This document shows, in pieces, positions 1 to 9,191 of a stretch of 64,000 nt of DNA; positions within the stretch are counted from its first letter, which is position 1, and every line of letters begins with the position of its first letter. Source of the stretch: Burkholderia sp. Nafp2/4-1b (GTDB lineage Bacteria > Pseudomonadota > Gammaproteobacteria > Burkholderiales > Burkholderiaceae). Below the pieces are notes generated by a model. That model made no database searches. It saw nothing but the letters and a program-made list of their open reading frames with translations, and was not told the origin of the DNA. The stretch is taken from assembly GCF_003635165.1 (NCBI RefSeq), contig NZ_ML058624.1:186001-250000 (forward strand), written 5' to 3'. Both the position numbers and the translations under genes were made by a program.

Positions 1-2965
1 CGAATTTCACGCGCAGCCATTCGTCGCCGCGCTTCACGGGCGGCTGCACCGCATCGACGACGCGCTCGAACGGCACGTCCTGGTGCGCGACCGCATCGAG
101 CGCCGCCGTGCGTGCCGCATCGACCAGCGCGCGGAACGGCTGCGTCGGCGCCACGCGCACGCGCAGCGCGACCGTGTTCAGGAACAGGCCGAGCAGCGCG
201 CGCGTTTCCGGGCGCTGGCGGTGCGCGACCGGCACCGCGACGACGACGTCCGTCTCGCCGGTCAGGCGCGACAGCCATGCGTCGAGCGCGGCCAGCAGCA
301 CGGTGAAGACCGTCGCCTGTGCATCGCGTGCGAGACGCCGCACGTCGGCCGCGACCGCGTCGGGCAGGCGCACCGATACGCGCGCGCCCTGCAGCGTGCG
401 CGTCGCGCCCGGCTGGCGGTCGACCGGCAGCGCGAGCGGGCCCGGCACGTCGCGCAGCGCACCACGCCAGTAGTCGAGCTGTCGCTCGCCTTCGCCGCCG
501 GCGAGCATGTCGCGCTGCCAGTCCGCGTAGTCGGCGTACTGGATCGGCAGTTCCGGCAGCGACGGTTCGCGCCCTTGCGCATACGCACGGTACGCAGCAG
601 ACAGTTCGTCGAACGCACAGCGCGAGCTCCAGCCGTCGGTGATCGCGTGGTGCGCGGTCAGCAGCAGCCGGTGGCGATCGTCGGCGAGCACGACCAGCGT
701 CGCGCGCAGCAGCGGCCCGCGCGTCAGATCGAACGGGGCGCCCGCGTCGCGTTCGGCAATGCGCGCGGCTTGCGCATCACGCGCGGCCGGCGGTTGGTCG
801 CGCAAGTCGAACGTGGCGATCGCAACCGGCAGATGCGCATGGACGCGCTGCATCACGATGCCGTCGTCATTGTCGACGAGCGTCGTGCGCCACGCGTCGT
901 GCCGACCGATCACGTGATCGAGCGCGCGTTGCAGTGCGGCGCGGTCGAGCGAGCCGTCGATCGTCCAGTGCGCGGCGATGTGATACGCGGCGCTGGCGTC
1001 GCGCGTGTGCGCGAGCACCCAGAAGCGTTGCTGCGCGAGCGATGCGGCGCGCTCGACGTGCGGCGCGGCGGCGGCACCGGCCGGCGCTGCCGAGCGGCGC
1101 GCGGGAATCCCGGCCAACGGTTCGCCCGTTTCGCGTTCCGAACGATCGACCTGCGCGGCGAGATCGGCCAGCGCCGGATCGGCGAACAGCGTGTCGAGCC
1201 GCAGGTTCACGCGCAACGCGGCGCGGATCGCGGCCTGCAATTGCATCGCGGCGAGCGAATCGGCGCCCAGTGCGAAGAAGCGAGCATCACGCGACGGCGT
1301 CGTATCGAGGCCGAGCAGCATCTGCCAGAAGCCGGCGATCTGCCGTTCGGTCGGCGTGCTCGGCGCGTCGCCCGCGTGTTGTACCGTGTCGCGCGCGGCG
1401 GCGATGCGCTCGCGCAGCGCGGCACGGTCGATCTTGCCGTTCAGCGTGTACGGCAGTGCGTCGCAGCGCACGAACCGGTGCGGGTGCCACGCGGCGGGCA
1501 ACTGCGCGGCCACGTGCGCCTTCAGCGCCGCATCGTCGGCGCCCGTGCGCAGCGCGACGCATGCGACCAGCCGCGTCGGCCCGTTGCCGGTTTCGGCGAT
1601 CACGGCCGCGTCGGTCACCGCCGGATGCGTGCGCAGGCACGCGGCAATTTCAGCAGGCTCCACGCGCACGCCGCGCACCTGGACCTGGTCGTCGAGTCGG
1701 CCGAGATAATCGAATGCGCCGTCGGCGCGCAGGCGCGCGAGGTCGCCGGTGCGGTACACGCGCGCACCGGGCTCGCCGTGCGCATCGGGAATGAAGCGCT
1801 CGGCGGTCAATGCCGGGCGACCGTGATAGCCGCGCGCGATGCACACGCCGCCGAGCAGCAGCTCACCGCCCTCGCCCGGTGCGTTTGATTCATTCGATTC
1901 ATTCGATGCGCTGGTCGTGTCGCCATCGATACGCGCGACGCGCGGACCGATCGCGCGACCGATCGGCAGCGATGCATACGCATCGTCCGCGGCCAGCACC
2001 GGCGTTGCGCCCGGCTCGACCGGCCACAGCATCGGCGAGATCACGGCCTCGGTCGGCCCGTAACCGTTGATCAGGCGCACCGACGGAAACGTGCGGCGCA
2101 CGAACTCGAACGCCTGCTGCGGCAGCGCTTCGCCGCCGAACGCGAGCACGCGCAGCGCCGGCGGCACACCTTCGCGCGCGGCAACCGCCGCGAATTCGCG
2201 CAGGTACGCCGGCGGAAACGCGGCGACGCTGACCGCTTCGCGCACCATCAGCGCATGGGCGGCATCCGGCGCGAACGGCTGCGGCGGCGCAATCGTCACG
2301 CTCGCGCCGACCGCGAGCGGCGCGAGCCAGCATTCGTGCGCGGCATCGAAATTCACCGACGCGAAATGCAGCAGGCGGTCGCCTCTTTCGATCGGCAGCG
2401 CACGTGCGAGTGCCTCGCAATGCGCGGCGAGCGGCCCGTGTTCGACGACCACCGCCTTCGGCGTGCCGGTCGAGCCCGACGTATAGATCATGTAGGCGGC
2501 CGAGCGCGGATGCACCGTCACGTCTTCGTCGTCGACGAAAATCGTGGCGTCCGTGCCGTGAGCTTGTGCCGGCGTCGCATCGAACGCGTGTTCGAACGGC
2601 GCGCCGAGCGCCGCGCGGCCGGCCGCATCGACAATCCCGTGACGCAGTTGCGCATCGCGGACGATCCAGTCGAGGCGCGCGGCGGGATGACGCGGATCGA
2701 GCGGCACGAACACGCCGCCCGCCTTCAGCACGGCCAGCAGCGCGACGAACAGCTCGCACGAGCGCTCGACGCAGACGCCGACCCGCACTTCCGCGCCGAC
2801 ACCGGCCGCACGCAGTTGCCGTGCAAGCGATGAAGCACGCGCGTCGAGCGCGCCGCGCGACAGGCGCAGGTCGTTCTGGAAAGGCGCGGCGAGCGCGGGT
2901 GCGTCGGGCGCGATGCGCGCCAGTTCGCGGATTCGGTGATGCAGCGCAGTCGGGAAACTCGTCAT
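1..2965 (-). CDS. orbI: Ornibactin non-ribosomal peptide synthetase, N-terminal part (partial)
   Basis: Reading frame open from an ATG at 2963-2965 to the window edge (988 codons), so only the N-terminus is seen. It starts directly with an adenylation domain (about residues 20-525): core motif YTSGSTGTPK near residue 158, GYGPTE, and NGKIDR near 508. A carrier domain follows, with LGADSL and phosphopantetheine Ser570. A condensation domain follows from about 615, with HHAITDG (His772/His773). My hand alignment to GrsA gives specificity residues D-A-E-A-A-G-G-I-S-K. By family and context this is OrbI, which assembles the ornibactin peptide. Starting with A rather than C fits an initiation module, inferred to load an Ndelta-modified ornithine. 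Transcribed from an OrbS-type promoter at 3036-3060, divergent from orbE. Confidence 0.9.
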   Translation of the reverse strand, partial: MTSFPTALHHRIRELARIAPDAPALAAPFQNDLRLSRGALDARASSLARQLRAAGVGAEVRVGVCVERSCELFVALLAVLKAGGVFVPLDPRHPAARLDWIVRDAQLRHGIVDAAGRAALGAPFEHAFDATPAQAHGTDATIFVDDEDVTVHPRSAAYMIYTSGSTGTPKAVVVEHGPLAAHCEALARALPIERGDRLLHFASVNFDAAHECWLAPLAVGASVTIAPPQPFAPDAAHALMVREAVSVAAFPPAYLREFAAVAAREGVPPALRVLAFGGEALPQQAFEFVRRTFPSVRLINGYGPTEAVISPMLWPVEPGATPVLAADDAYASLPIGRAIGPRVARIDGDTTSASNESNESNAPGEGGELLLGGVCIARGYHGRPALTAERFIPDAHGEPGARVYRTGDLARLRADGAFDYLGRLDDQVQVRGVRVEPAEIAACLRTHPAVTDAAVIAETGNGPTRLVACVALRTGADDAALKAHVAAQLPAAWHPHRFVRCDALPYTLNGKIDRAALRERIAAARDTVQHAGDAPSTPTERQIAGFWQMLLGLDTTPSRDARFFALGADSLAAMQLQAAIRAALRVNLRLDTLFADPALADLAAQVDRSERETGEPLAGIPARRSAAPAGAAAAPHVERAASLAQQRFWVLAHTRDASAAYHIAAHWTIDGSLDRAALQRALDHVIGRHDAWRTTLVDNDDGIVMQRVHAHLPVAIATFDLRDQPPAARDAQAARIAERDAGAPFDLTRGPLLRATLVVLADDRHRLLLTAHHAITDGWSSRCAFDELSAAYRAYAQGREPSLPELPIQYADYADWQRDMLAGGEGERQLDYWRGALRDVPGPLALPVDRQPGATRTLQGARVSVRLPDAVAADVRRLARDAQATVFTVLLAALDAWLSRLTGETDVVVAVPVAHRQRPETRALLGLFLNTVALRVRVAPTQPFRALVDAARTAALDAVAHQDVPFERVVDAVQPPVKRGDEWLRVKF

Positions 2966-3035
2966 GTGCGTGAAGTCCTTCGGTCCGGCCGCTTCGGCCA
3001 AGTCTCGGGGCCGCTTGGGGCGGCTTCACTGGTGT

Positions 3036-3060
3036 GACGAACGGCGCCGCCGATTTTTTA
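3036..3060 (-). promoter_or_regulatory. OrbS/PvdS-type promoter for orbI
   Basis: On the minus strand TAAAA (3060-3056) is followed after exactly 16 nt by CGTC (3039-3036). This is the iron-starvation ECF sigma promoter pattern. It lies about 70 nt upstream of the NRPS start. Confidence 0.75.
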
Positions 3061-3110
3061 CCGTTTTGCGCGCAAAGCCCGAACGAAGCCGTTTTTTTTG
3101 CACGCAGCGC

Positions 3111-3135
3111 TAAATATTTGCGCGGCCCGTTCGTC
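3111..3135 (+). promoter_or_regulatory. OrbS/PvdS-type promoter for orbE
   Basis: TAAAT (3111-3115), 16 nt, then CGTC (3132-3135). Same architecture as the divergent orbI promoter 50 bp away and the orbH promoter. The predicted leader to the orbE ATG is about 95 nt. Confidence 0.75.
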
Positions 3136-3237
3136 TATCAGGGAGGAAAGCCGCAGCCGGGCCCGGCCCGCGCCGCTTTCGCGTCAGTTTTGCCGTTTCC
3201 ACATGGACTGCCTGCCCTTCATTTACCGACGTTGCCG

Positions 3238-4983
3238 ATGACAGCCGCCCACGAGCCTTCTTCCCCGCCGTCCCTCGACGCCTCCCCCGGCCGCCCCGCG
3301 GCCCGCCTGATCCTCGCGCTGCTGCGCGAAAGCCGCGCGTCGCTCACGCTCGCGCTCGTCGCGTGCGTGCTCAACGGTGTCGCGAGCGTGCTGCTCGTCG
3401 CGACGCTGAACCGCGCGCTCGCCACACCCGGCGCGGCCGATGCAGCGCTCGCGTGGCGCTTCGCGCTGTGCGCGGTGATCGCGCTCGTCACGCGGATCGT
3501 GTCCGGCACGCTGTTCGCGCGGCTGTCGCAGGACACGATGGCGCGGCTGCGCGTGCATCTCGCGCGGCGCGTCGGCGCGGCCGAGCTGCGCGACATCGAG
3601 CGGATCGGCGCGGCGCCCGTGCAGTCGGTGCTGACCGACGACGCGACCAACGTGTCGATGCTGTTCTTCGCGCTGCCGAACCTCGTGATGCACGGTTCGA
3701 TCGTGTTCGGCTGCCTCGGCTACCTCGCGTGGCTATCGTGGCCCGTGTGCGCGCTTGCGCTGACCGCGATCATCGCGGGCTCGCTCGGCTATCACACCGG
3801 CGACCGCCGCGCGATCGCGTCGCTCGAGGCGGCCGGCCACGCGCAGGACCGCCTGTTCGGCTATCTCGGCGCGCTGTTCTCCGGCGCGAAGGAACTGAAG
3901 CTGCACGATGCGCGCGCCCGCCAGTTCGTCGACGGCCAGCTGGGCGCCGCAATCGGCGAAGTGCGCGACCATCGGCGCCGCGCGTTCAGCGCGTATGCGG
4001 TCGGGGTCGGCTGGATCATCTTCCTGTTCTACGTGTTCCTCGGCGCGGCCGCGTTCTGGCCGCAGCTCGGCGTGCATGCCGATGCGGGCACGGCGGCCGG
4101 CTACGTCGTCGTGTTCCTGTTCATGCTGGTGCCGCTCGACGGCTTGCTGAACAACCTGCCGACCGTCAATGCGGCGCGCGTGTCGCTCGGCCGGATCGAA
4201 GGCGTGATGGCCGAATTCGGCGCGCTGCGCACGGTGCCGCCCGCGAGCGACGCGCCCGACGTGCCGCCGGCCGGCGCCGTCACGCTGCGCGGCGTCACGC
4301 ACGCGTATTTCCACGAGCGCGACGAACGGATGTTCCGGATCGGGCCGGTCGACCTGACGATCCGGCCGGGCGAGCTCGTGTTCATCGTCGGCGGCAACGG
4401 CAGCGGCAAGACGACGCTCGCGAAGGTGCTGACGGGGCTCTACGAGCCGGAGGAAGGCACCATCGAGGTCGACGGCCGCACGATCGGCTGGCGCGAGCGC
4501 GCCGCGTACCGGCAGCGCTTCAGCGCGGTGTTCAACGACTTCCACCTGTTCGATGCGCTGCTCGGCATCGTCGATCCGGACGATCCGGCGCGGGCCCAGG
4601 CCGATGCGCGCGCGAATGCGCTGATCGCGAAGCTCGCGCTTGATCACAAGGTGAAGGTCGTCGACGGCGCGTTCTCGAATCGTGCGCTGTCGACTGGCCA
4701 GCGCAAGCGGCTCGCGCTCGTCGTCGCCTATCTGGAGGACCGGCCGTTCTACCTGTTCGACGAATGGGCGGCCGACCAGGATCCGTCGTTCAAGGCCGTG
4801 TTCTACGAGCAGCTGCTGCCGGAGTTGCGCGCCCGCGGCAAGGCCGTGATCGTGATCACGCACGACGACCGCTATTTCGATCTCGCCGATCGGCTGCTGA
4901 AACTCGACAACGGACAGATCGTCAGCGACACGATGCCCGCGCGGTCGCGCGCGCGGGACGGTGCCGACGCGCTGAGCGCGTAA
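3238..4983 (+). CDS. orbE: Ornibactin ABC exporter (cyclic-peptide/PvdE-SyrD type)
   Basis: 581 aa half-transporter. An N-terminal membrane domain (about 20-330, several hydrophobic helices) is fused to an ATPase domain with Walker A GGNGSGKTT (about 385), signature LSTGQ (about 484, Thr instead of the usual Gly, as in PvdE-like exporters) and Walker B YLFDE (about 505). The family moves peptide siderophores or their precursors from cytoplasm to periplasm. ATG 3238 was chosen because upstream codons read through the promoter region; there is no strong Shine-Dalgarno, so the start is moderately sure. It is transcribed away from orbI and convergent with orbB, with a large inverted repeat after the stop. 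Confidence 0.9.
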   Translation: MTAAHEPSSPPSLDASPGRPAARLILALLRESRASLTLALVACVLNGVASVLLVATLNRALATPGAADAALAWRFALCAVIALVTRIVSGTLFARLSQDTMARLRVHLARRVGAAELRDIERIGAAPVQSVLTDDATNVSMLFFALPNLVMHGSIVFGCLGYLAWLSWPVCALALTAIIAGSLGYHTGDRRAIASLEAAGHAQDRLFGYLGALFSGAKELKLHDARARQFVDGQLGAAIGEVRDHRRRAFSAYAVGVGWIIFLFYVFLGAAAFWPQLGVHADAGTAAGYVVVFLFMLVPLDGLLNNLPTVNAARVSLGRIEGVMAEFGALRTVPPASDAPDVPPAGAVTLRGVTHAYFHERDERMFRIGPVDLTIRPGELVFIVGGNGSGKTTLAKVLTGLYEPEEGTIEVDGRTIGWRERAAYRQRFSAVFNDFHLFDALLGIVDPDDPARAQADARANALIAKLALDHKVKVVDGAFSNRALSTGQRKRLALVVAYLEDRPFYLFDEWAADQDPSFKAVFYEQLLPELRARGKAVIVITHDDRYFDLADRLLKLDNGQIVSDTMPARSRARDGADALSA

Positions 4984-4991
4984 ACACGAAT

Positions 4992-5043
4992 GAACGCCGG
5001 CCGCCTGCGCGCAGCGATTGCGATGCGCAGGCGGCCGGCGTTC
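4992..5043. terminator. 19-bp inverted repeat between convergent orbE and orbB
   Basis: GAACGCCGGCCGCCTGCGC at 4992-5010 is perfectly complementary to 5025-5043, with a 14-nt loop. It lies 9 nt after the orbE stop. No T-run follows, so it is a stem-loop that may end or protect both transcripts. The remaining 5044-5236 shows nothing else. Confidence 0.55.
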
Positions 5044-5236
5044 GGTTCAGAGGATTGGAAGAATCGGAATATTCGGCAAGACCGGAGCGACATATCGTTC
5101 GGTGTGCTTTGAAGCGGTCGAAAGCATATGCAACACCGTCGGGATCACGCGAAACGAGCATTCGCACTGCACACGCAAGGCAAGACAACGCATTTCCCGA
5201 CCACGCTGCCTCCCCCGCTGACAACCCGCCCCTCGT

Positions 5237-6274
5237 TCAGCGCGCGGCCGGCAGCTTCAGCATCGTATCGGTCATCACGTCGGCCAGCTTCAGCGCCGAC
5301 ATCGGCCCGCCGAATCCCCAGATGTTCCGCTCGATGAGCGCGATCCTGTGCTCGCGCAGCGCGGGCACGAACCGCCACACCGGCGAATCGAGTTTCGACG
5401 ACAGCGGCACGTCCATTCCCGTCGCGGTGACGAACAGCACGGCGAGGTCGCGTTGCCGGAGCAAGTCGGCGGACGTCACGTAAACCGTGCCTTCCCGCGT
5501 CGGCTTCTTCGGCCACGGATCGAGCCCGAGCGCACGCGCGAGGCCCGCCGATGTGCTGTTGCCCGTATAGGCCCAGTAACGATCGGGCAGCCCGAGATCC
5601 TGCAGCAGCGCGATGCGCTCGCCGCTGCGCCCGGCCGCGTTCAGCCGTGCCGCATTGCGCGCGATACCCGCGTCGAGTTGCGCGTCGACCGCTTGCGCGC
5701 GCGCGTCGCGTCCGGTCACGCTGCCGATCGTGCGGAAAATCTGTCGCATCCAGTCGAGCTGCGTGACGGGAACGCCGTCTTCCGATACGTTCGGGCTGAA
5801 CTGGAACAGGATCGTCGGCGCGATCCGGTCGAGCGCGGCAAAGATCGGCGCATGCCGGAAGCCGACGCCGATGATCAGATCGGGCTTCACCGCCGCGATC
5901 GCCTCGAGCCCCGGCTCCTGCCGCGAGCCGATGTCGGTCACGTGCGCGAGCCGGTCGCTCGCGTAGCCGAGCCAGCCCGGATAGAACGCGGTATCGGCCA
6001 TGCCGACCGGCACGATGTCGAGCGCGATCAAGCTTTCCGCGAACATGAAGTCGAGTGCGACCACGCGCTGCGGCCGCACCGGCATCGTCGTGCTCGCCTG
6101 CGAAACAACGGGGTTGCCGGCCAGCGAGCGGCCCGGTTGCGAAGCCGTGCCGCGCTGCCCGGCGCGCGCATCGTCGGCGCTTGCAACGGCCGGCGTGACG
6201 AGCGCGGCCAGTACGCGGAGCGCATGGCGACGGCCGGCATGCGCGGCCGCAGCGACCGGCGTTACCGGCGTCAT
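5237..6274 (-). CDS. orbB: Periplasmic ferric-ornibactin binding protein (FhuD/BtuF family)
   Basis: 345 aa. The N-terminus carries a twin-arginine-like signal (GRRHALRV followed by a hydrophobic stretch and VASA), as in some FhuD proteins. The rest is a class III siderophore-binding fold: VVALDFMFAESLIALD, PDLIIGV, and the C-terminal RNIWGFGGP region. It should deliver ferri-siderophore to the OrbD permease. ATG 6274 overlaps the orbF stop as ATGA, so translation is coupled. Last gene of the orbH-G-C-D-F-B transcript. Confidence 0.88.
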   Translation of the reverse strand: MTPVTPVAAAAHAGRRHALRVLAALVTPAVASADDARAGQRGTASQPGRSLAGNPVVSQASTTMPVRPQRVVALDFMFAESLIALDIVPVGMADTAFYPGWLGYASDRLAHVTDIGSRQEPGLEAIAAVKPDLIIGVGFRHAPIFAALDRIAPTILFQFSPNVSEDGVPVTQLDWMRQIFRTIGSVTGRDARAQAVDAQLDAGIARNAARLNAAGRSGERIALLQDLGLPDRYWAYTGNSTSAGLARALGLDPWPKKPTREGTVYVTSADLLRQRDLAVLFVTATGMDVPLSSKLDSPVWRFVPALREHRIALIERNIWGFGGPMSALKLADVMTDTMLKLPAAR

Positions 6275-7101
6275 CGGATCGCGTCCTGCTCGGCCAGCGC
6301 CTTGTCGTCCATCGTCAACAGCAGGGGGCAGCTTCCACACAGTTGCGTTTCTCCAGGAATTTCGTAGCGCAGGCAGCACACGCGCCGCGCACGAAACGGC
6401 GTCGGCAAGAGCGGCGAGCGCGGCACGGCATCGCGAACCGGCATGCGCAGCGGATTCGGTTCGCCATGCACGCACGACGCGCCGAACAGCCAGTCCGCAT
6501 CGCGCACCGGATCGGCCGCGCACGGCAGCGTGCGATACGTGTCGAGCAGATAGTCGAGCAGATTGCCTGCGTTGCTCCACAGCACGCGCGGCGTGACGCC
6601 GCCCATCGCCGCGAGCAGGTCGATCACCGCGCCGAGATGCGCGACAAGCCCTGCATAGCGCTGCGCAGGCGAGTCGCACGGCGCGCCGAGCGCATCCGGC
6701 GCGAAATACAGCGCGGCCGGCATCCCGTCGTCGAGCGCGACGAACGTGCGCTCCGGCGCCATGTCGAGCGGGCGGCCGAGCGTCAGCGCGGCGACCACGC
6801 CGGCGGGCGCCGCGCGGCCGAAGTAGTACTTGCTCCATTGCGACATCAGCGCACGCGCATGCTGCGCCGGATCGCCGCCGTAATGACGGACCATCGCGTC
6901 GAGCATCGCCGCGCGATGATCGGGCAGCGCGCTGACCGGCACGACGATGCGGCCCGGCGCGTGCACGCCGTCGGACATTTCGTCGGGTATCCCATCGGGC
7001 ATCCCGAGCCACACGACGTCGAGATGCTCGGCAAACGGTTCGGGCGCGCACGCGGAAAAGCGCGTGGCGCGTGCGCCGTCGAGCGCGAGCAGGGGCCTCA
7101 T
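6271..7101 (-). CDS. orbF: FhuF-like ferric siderophore reductase
   Basis: 276 aa, no signal peptide. The C-terminal cysteines Cys242-Cys243, Cys255 and Cys258 form the CC-x11-C-x2-C motif that binds the [2Fe-2S] cluster in FhuF-type reductases. The expected role is release of iron from imported ferri-ornibactin in the cytoplasm. The ATG at 7101 overlaps the orbD TGA (ATGA), and its own TGA overlaps the orbB ATG. Confidence 0.88.
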   Translation of the reverse strand: MRPLLALDGARATRFSACAPEPFAEHLDVVWLGMPDGIPDEMSDGVHAPGRIVVPVSALPDHRAAMLDAMVRHYGGDPAQHARALMSQWSKYYFGRAAPAGVVAALTLGRPLDMAPERTFVALDDGMPAALYFAPDALGAPCDSPAQRYAGLVAHLGAVIDLLAAMGGVTPRVLWSNAGNLLDYLLDTYRTLPCAADPVRDADWLFGASCVHGEPNPLRMPVRDAVPRSPLLPTPFRARRVCCLRYEIPGETQLCGSCPLLLTMDDKALAEQDAIR

Positions 7102-9191
7102 CGCGCCGCGCGCCGGGCGCGGCGCCCCTCGAGGATCAGCAGCCCGAGCAGGTACGGTGCGCCGATCAGCGCGGTCAGCACGCCGGCCGGCACTTCGCGC
7201 GGCGCGACGACCGTGCGGGCAGCCAGGTCGGCACATCCGAGGATCAGCGCGCCGCAAGCGGCCGCGAGCCACAACCGCGTGCGATGCCGGCGCGCGCCGA
7301 GCATCGTCGCGACGTGCGGCGCCATCAGCCCGATGAAGCCGACCGGGCCGACCGCCGCGACGGCCGCGCACGCGGCAAGCGTCGCGATCGTCAGCGCGAG
7401 CGGCCGCAGCGCGGCGACCGGCAAGCCGAGTGCGGCTGCCTGGTCGTCGCCGAGCGCGAGCATGTCGAGCGGTCGTGCCAGCCATGCGAAGACGGGCACC
7501 GCCAGCACGCACCAGGGCAGCAGCATCGACACCTCGCCCCAGCTGCGACCATAGGTGCCGCCGACGAGCCACACGACGAAGCGTGCGGGCTGCACGCTTT
7601 CCTGCGTGATCAGCCACTGCGCGAGCGTGGTCCACAGCGCGCCGATCACGATGCCGGTCAGCGCGACCGCGAGCGGTGCGTACCGATGCCGATGATTCTG
7701 CGCGAGCGTGATCGCGAGCGACAGGCCGCCGCCGATCAACGCGGCGGCCGCGAGCGTCACGTGGCCCATCAGCGGCCACGTCGACAATGCAAACAGCGTG
7801 ACGAGCCCCGCGCCTTGCGTGACGCCGAGCACTTCGGGGCCCGCCAGCGGATTGCGCACGACGCTTTGCATCGCGACGCCGCTCACGGCCAGCAGCGCGC
7901 CGGCGAGCAGCGCGCACAGCAGGCGCGGCATGCGCAGATCGATCAGCATGTGCGCAACGGGATCATGACCCGACAGCGCGGCGGACCAGCGCGCGGGCGA
8001 CAGCCATTCGGGGCCAGCCGACACGCCGACGAACACCGCGAGCGCGCCCATCACGACGAACAGCGCGGTACGTAGCGGCCAGCCGAGCCGTTCGAGCCAG
8101 CCGACGATGCGCGTCGCGTCGCCACCGGCCGAGCGTTCGGCTTCCGCATGCAGCACGCCCGACCAAGCGGCGCCGCGCCGGATCATCGCGAGCATCAGCG
8201 GCGTACCGACGAGCGCGATCGCGACGCCGGTCGACAGCGTCGCGTCGAGGCCCGATGCGAGCACCGCGCTGTCGGTGACGAGCACCAGCGCGCCGCCCGC
8301 GAGCGCCGACAGCGGCACCAGCACGCCGAGCCGCGCCGCGCGCGCGCCGCGCAGCTGGCGCAGCAGGTTCGGCGCGACGAGCCCGACATACGACAGCGGG
8401 CCCGCGATGCTGACGGCCACGCTCGTGAACGCCACTGCGACGATCGTCGCGGCGAGCCGCGTCGCGTCGACGCGCACGCCGGCGGCAGCCGCCGCGTCGT
8501 CGCCGAGCGCGAGCGGATTCAGCGGCCGGATCACGAACGGCAGCGCGAGCAGCGGCACGACGAGCCAGCGCGCGGCCAGCGCCAGTCCGGTCGCGCCCGG
8601 TTGATAGAGACTGCCGTTGGTCCACAGCGCGGCGCCCGCGATGTTCTGCTCGAAGAACGCGAGCACGAGCGTCGACAGCGCCGCGAACAACAGCATGCAG
8701 ACGCTGCCCGCGAGCACGAGCCGCAGCGGCGTCGCGCGCCAGCCGCCGGCCGCGACGATCGCGACCGCGGCGGCGATCAGCCCGCAGACGAACAGCAGCG
8801 GCACCGACGCGACACCGGCGAGCGCCGGCACCAGCATCGCCGCGAGCAGGCCGAGCTGGGCGCCGCCCGTCACGCCGAGCAGGTCGGGCGACGCGAGCGG
8901 GTTGCGTGTGAGCGACTGGAACAGCGCGCCTGCGATCCCGAGGCAGCCGCCCGCGACCAGCGCGGCCGCGACCCGCGGGAGATTGAGATCGAACAGGAAC
9001 ACGCCGGCGAGTGCCGCCGCGTCGCTGCCCGGCGCGGCGTGCCACCACACGCGCAGGTCCGGTGCGACGCGCAGCACCGCCAGCACCGCGATCAGCGCGA
9101 CGAAGCCAAGCGCGAGCGCGCCGGCGCGCCGACCCGGTACGGCACCCCGCCCGCTCGCCGCGAGCCGCTTGCGCATCGCGAACGTCGTCAT
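7098..9191 (-). CDS. orbD: Ferric-ornibactin ABC permease, double-length FhuB type
   Basis: 697 aa, about twice a single FecCD permease. The two homologous halves (about 1-340 and 360-697) each carry about ten hydrophobic segments and the repeated GPLSYVGL / GPVGFIGL coupling region. It is an internal fusion like FhuB, forming the whole membrane channel for OrbC. ATG 9191 overlaps the orbC stop; the end overlaps orbF. Confidence 0.9.
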   Translation of the reverse strand: MTTFAMRKRLAASGRGAVPGRRAGALALGFVALIAVLAVLRVAPDLRVWWHAAPGSDAAALAGVFLFDLNLPRVAAALVAGGCLGIAGALFQSLTRNPLASPDLLGVTGGAQLGLLAAMLVPALAGVASVPLLFVCGLIAAAVAIVAAGGWRATPLRLVLAGSVCMLLFAALSTLVLAFFEQNIAGAALWTNGSLYQPGATGLALAARWLVVPLLALPFVIRPLNPLALGDDAAAAAGVRVDATRLAATIVAVAFTSVAVSIAGPLSYVGLVAPNLLRQLRGARAARLGVLVPLSALAGGALVLVTDSAVLASGLDATLSTGVAIALVGTPLMLAMIRRGAAWSGVLHAEAERSAGGDATRIVGWLERLGWPLRTALFVVMGALAVFVGVSAGPEWLSPARWSAALSGHDPVAHMLIDLRMPRLLCALLAGALLAVSGVAMQSVVRNPLAGPEVLGVTQGAGLVTLFALSTWPLMGHVTLAAAALIGGGLSLAITLAQNHRHRYAPLAVALTGIVIGALWTTLAQWLITQESVQPARFVVWLVGGTYGRSWGEVSMLLPWCVLAVPVFAWLARPLDMLALGDDQAAALGLPVAALRPLALTIATLAACAAVAAVGPVGFIGLMAPHVATMLGARRHRTRLWLAAACGALILGCADLAARTVVAPREVPAGVLTALIGAPYLLGLLILEGRRARRAAR

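Noticed and set aside
83..1888. Long plus-strand frame of 601 codons opposite the NRPS
   Set aside because: Arg-rich shadow of the orbI frame; the minus strand carries clear A, PCP and C domain motifs.
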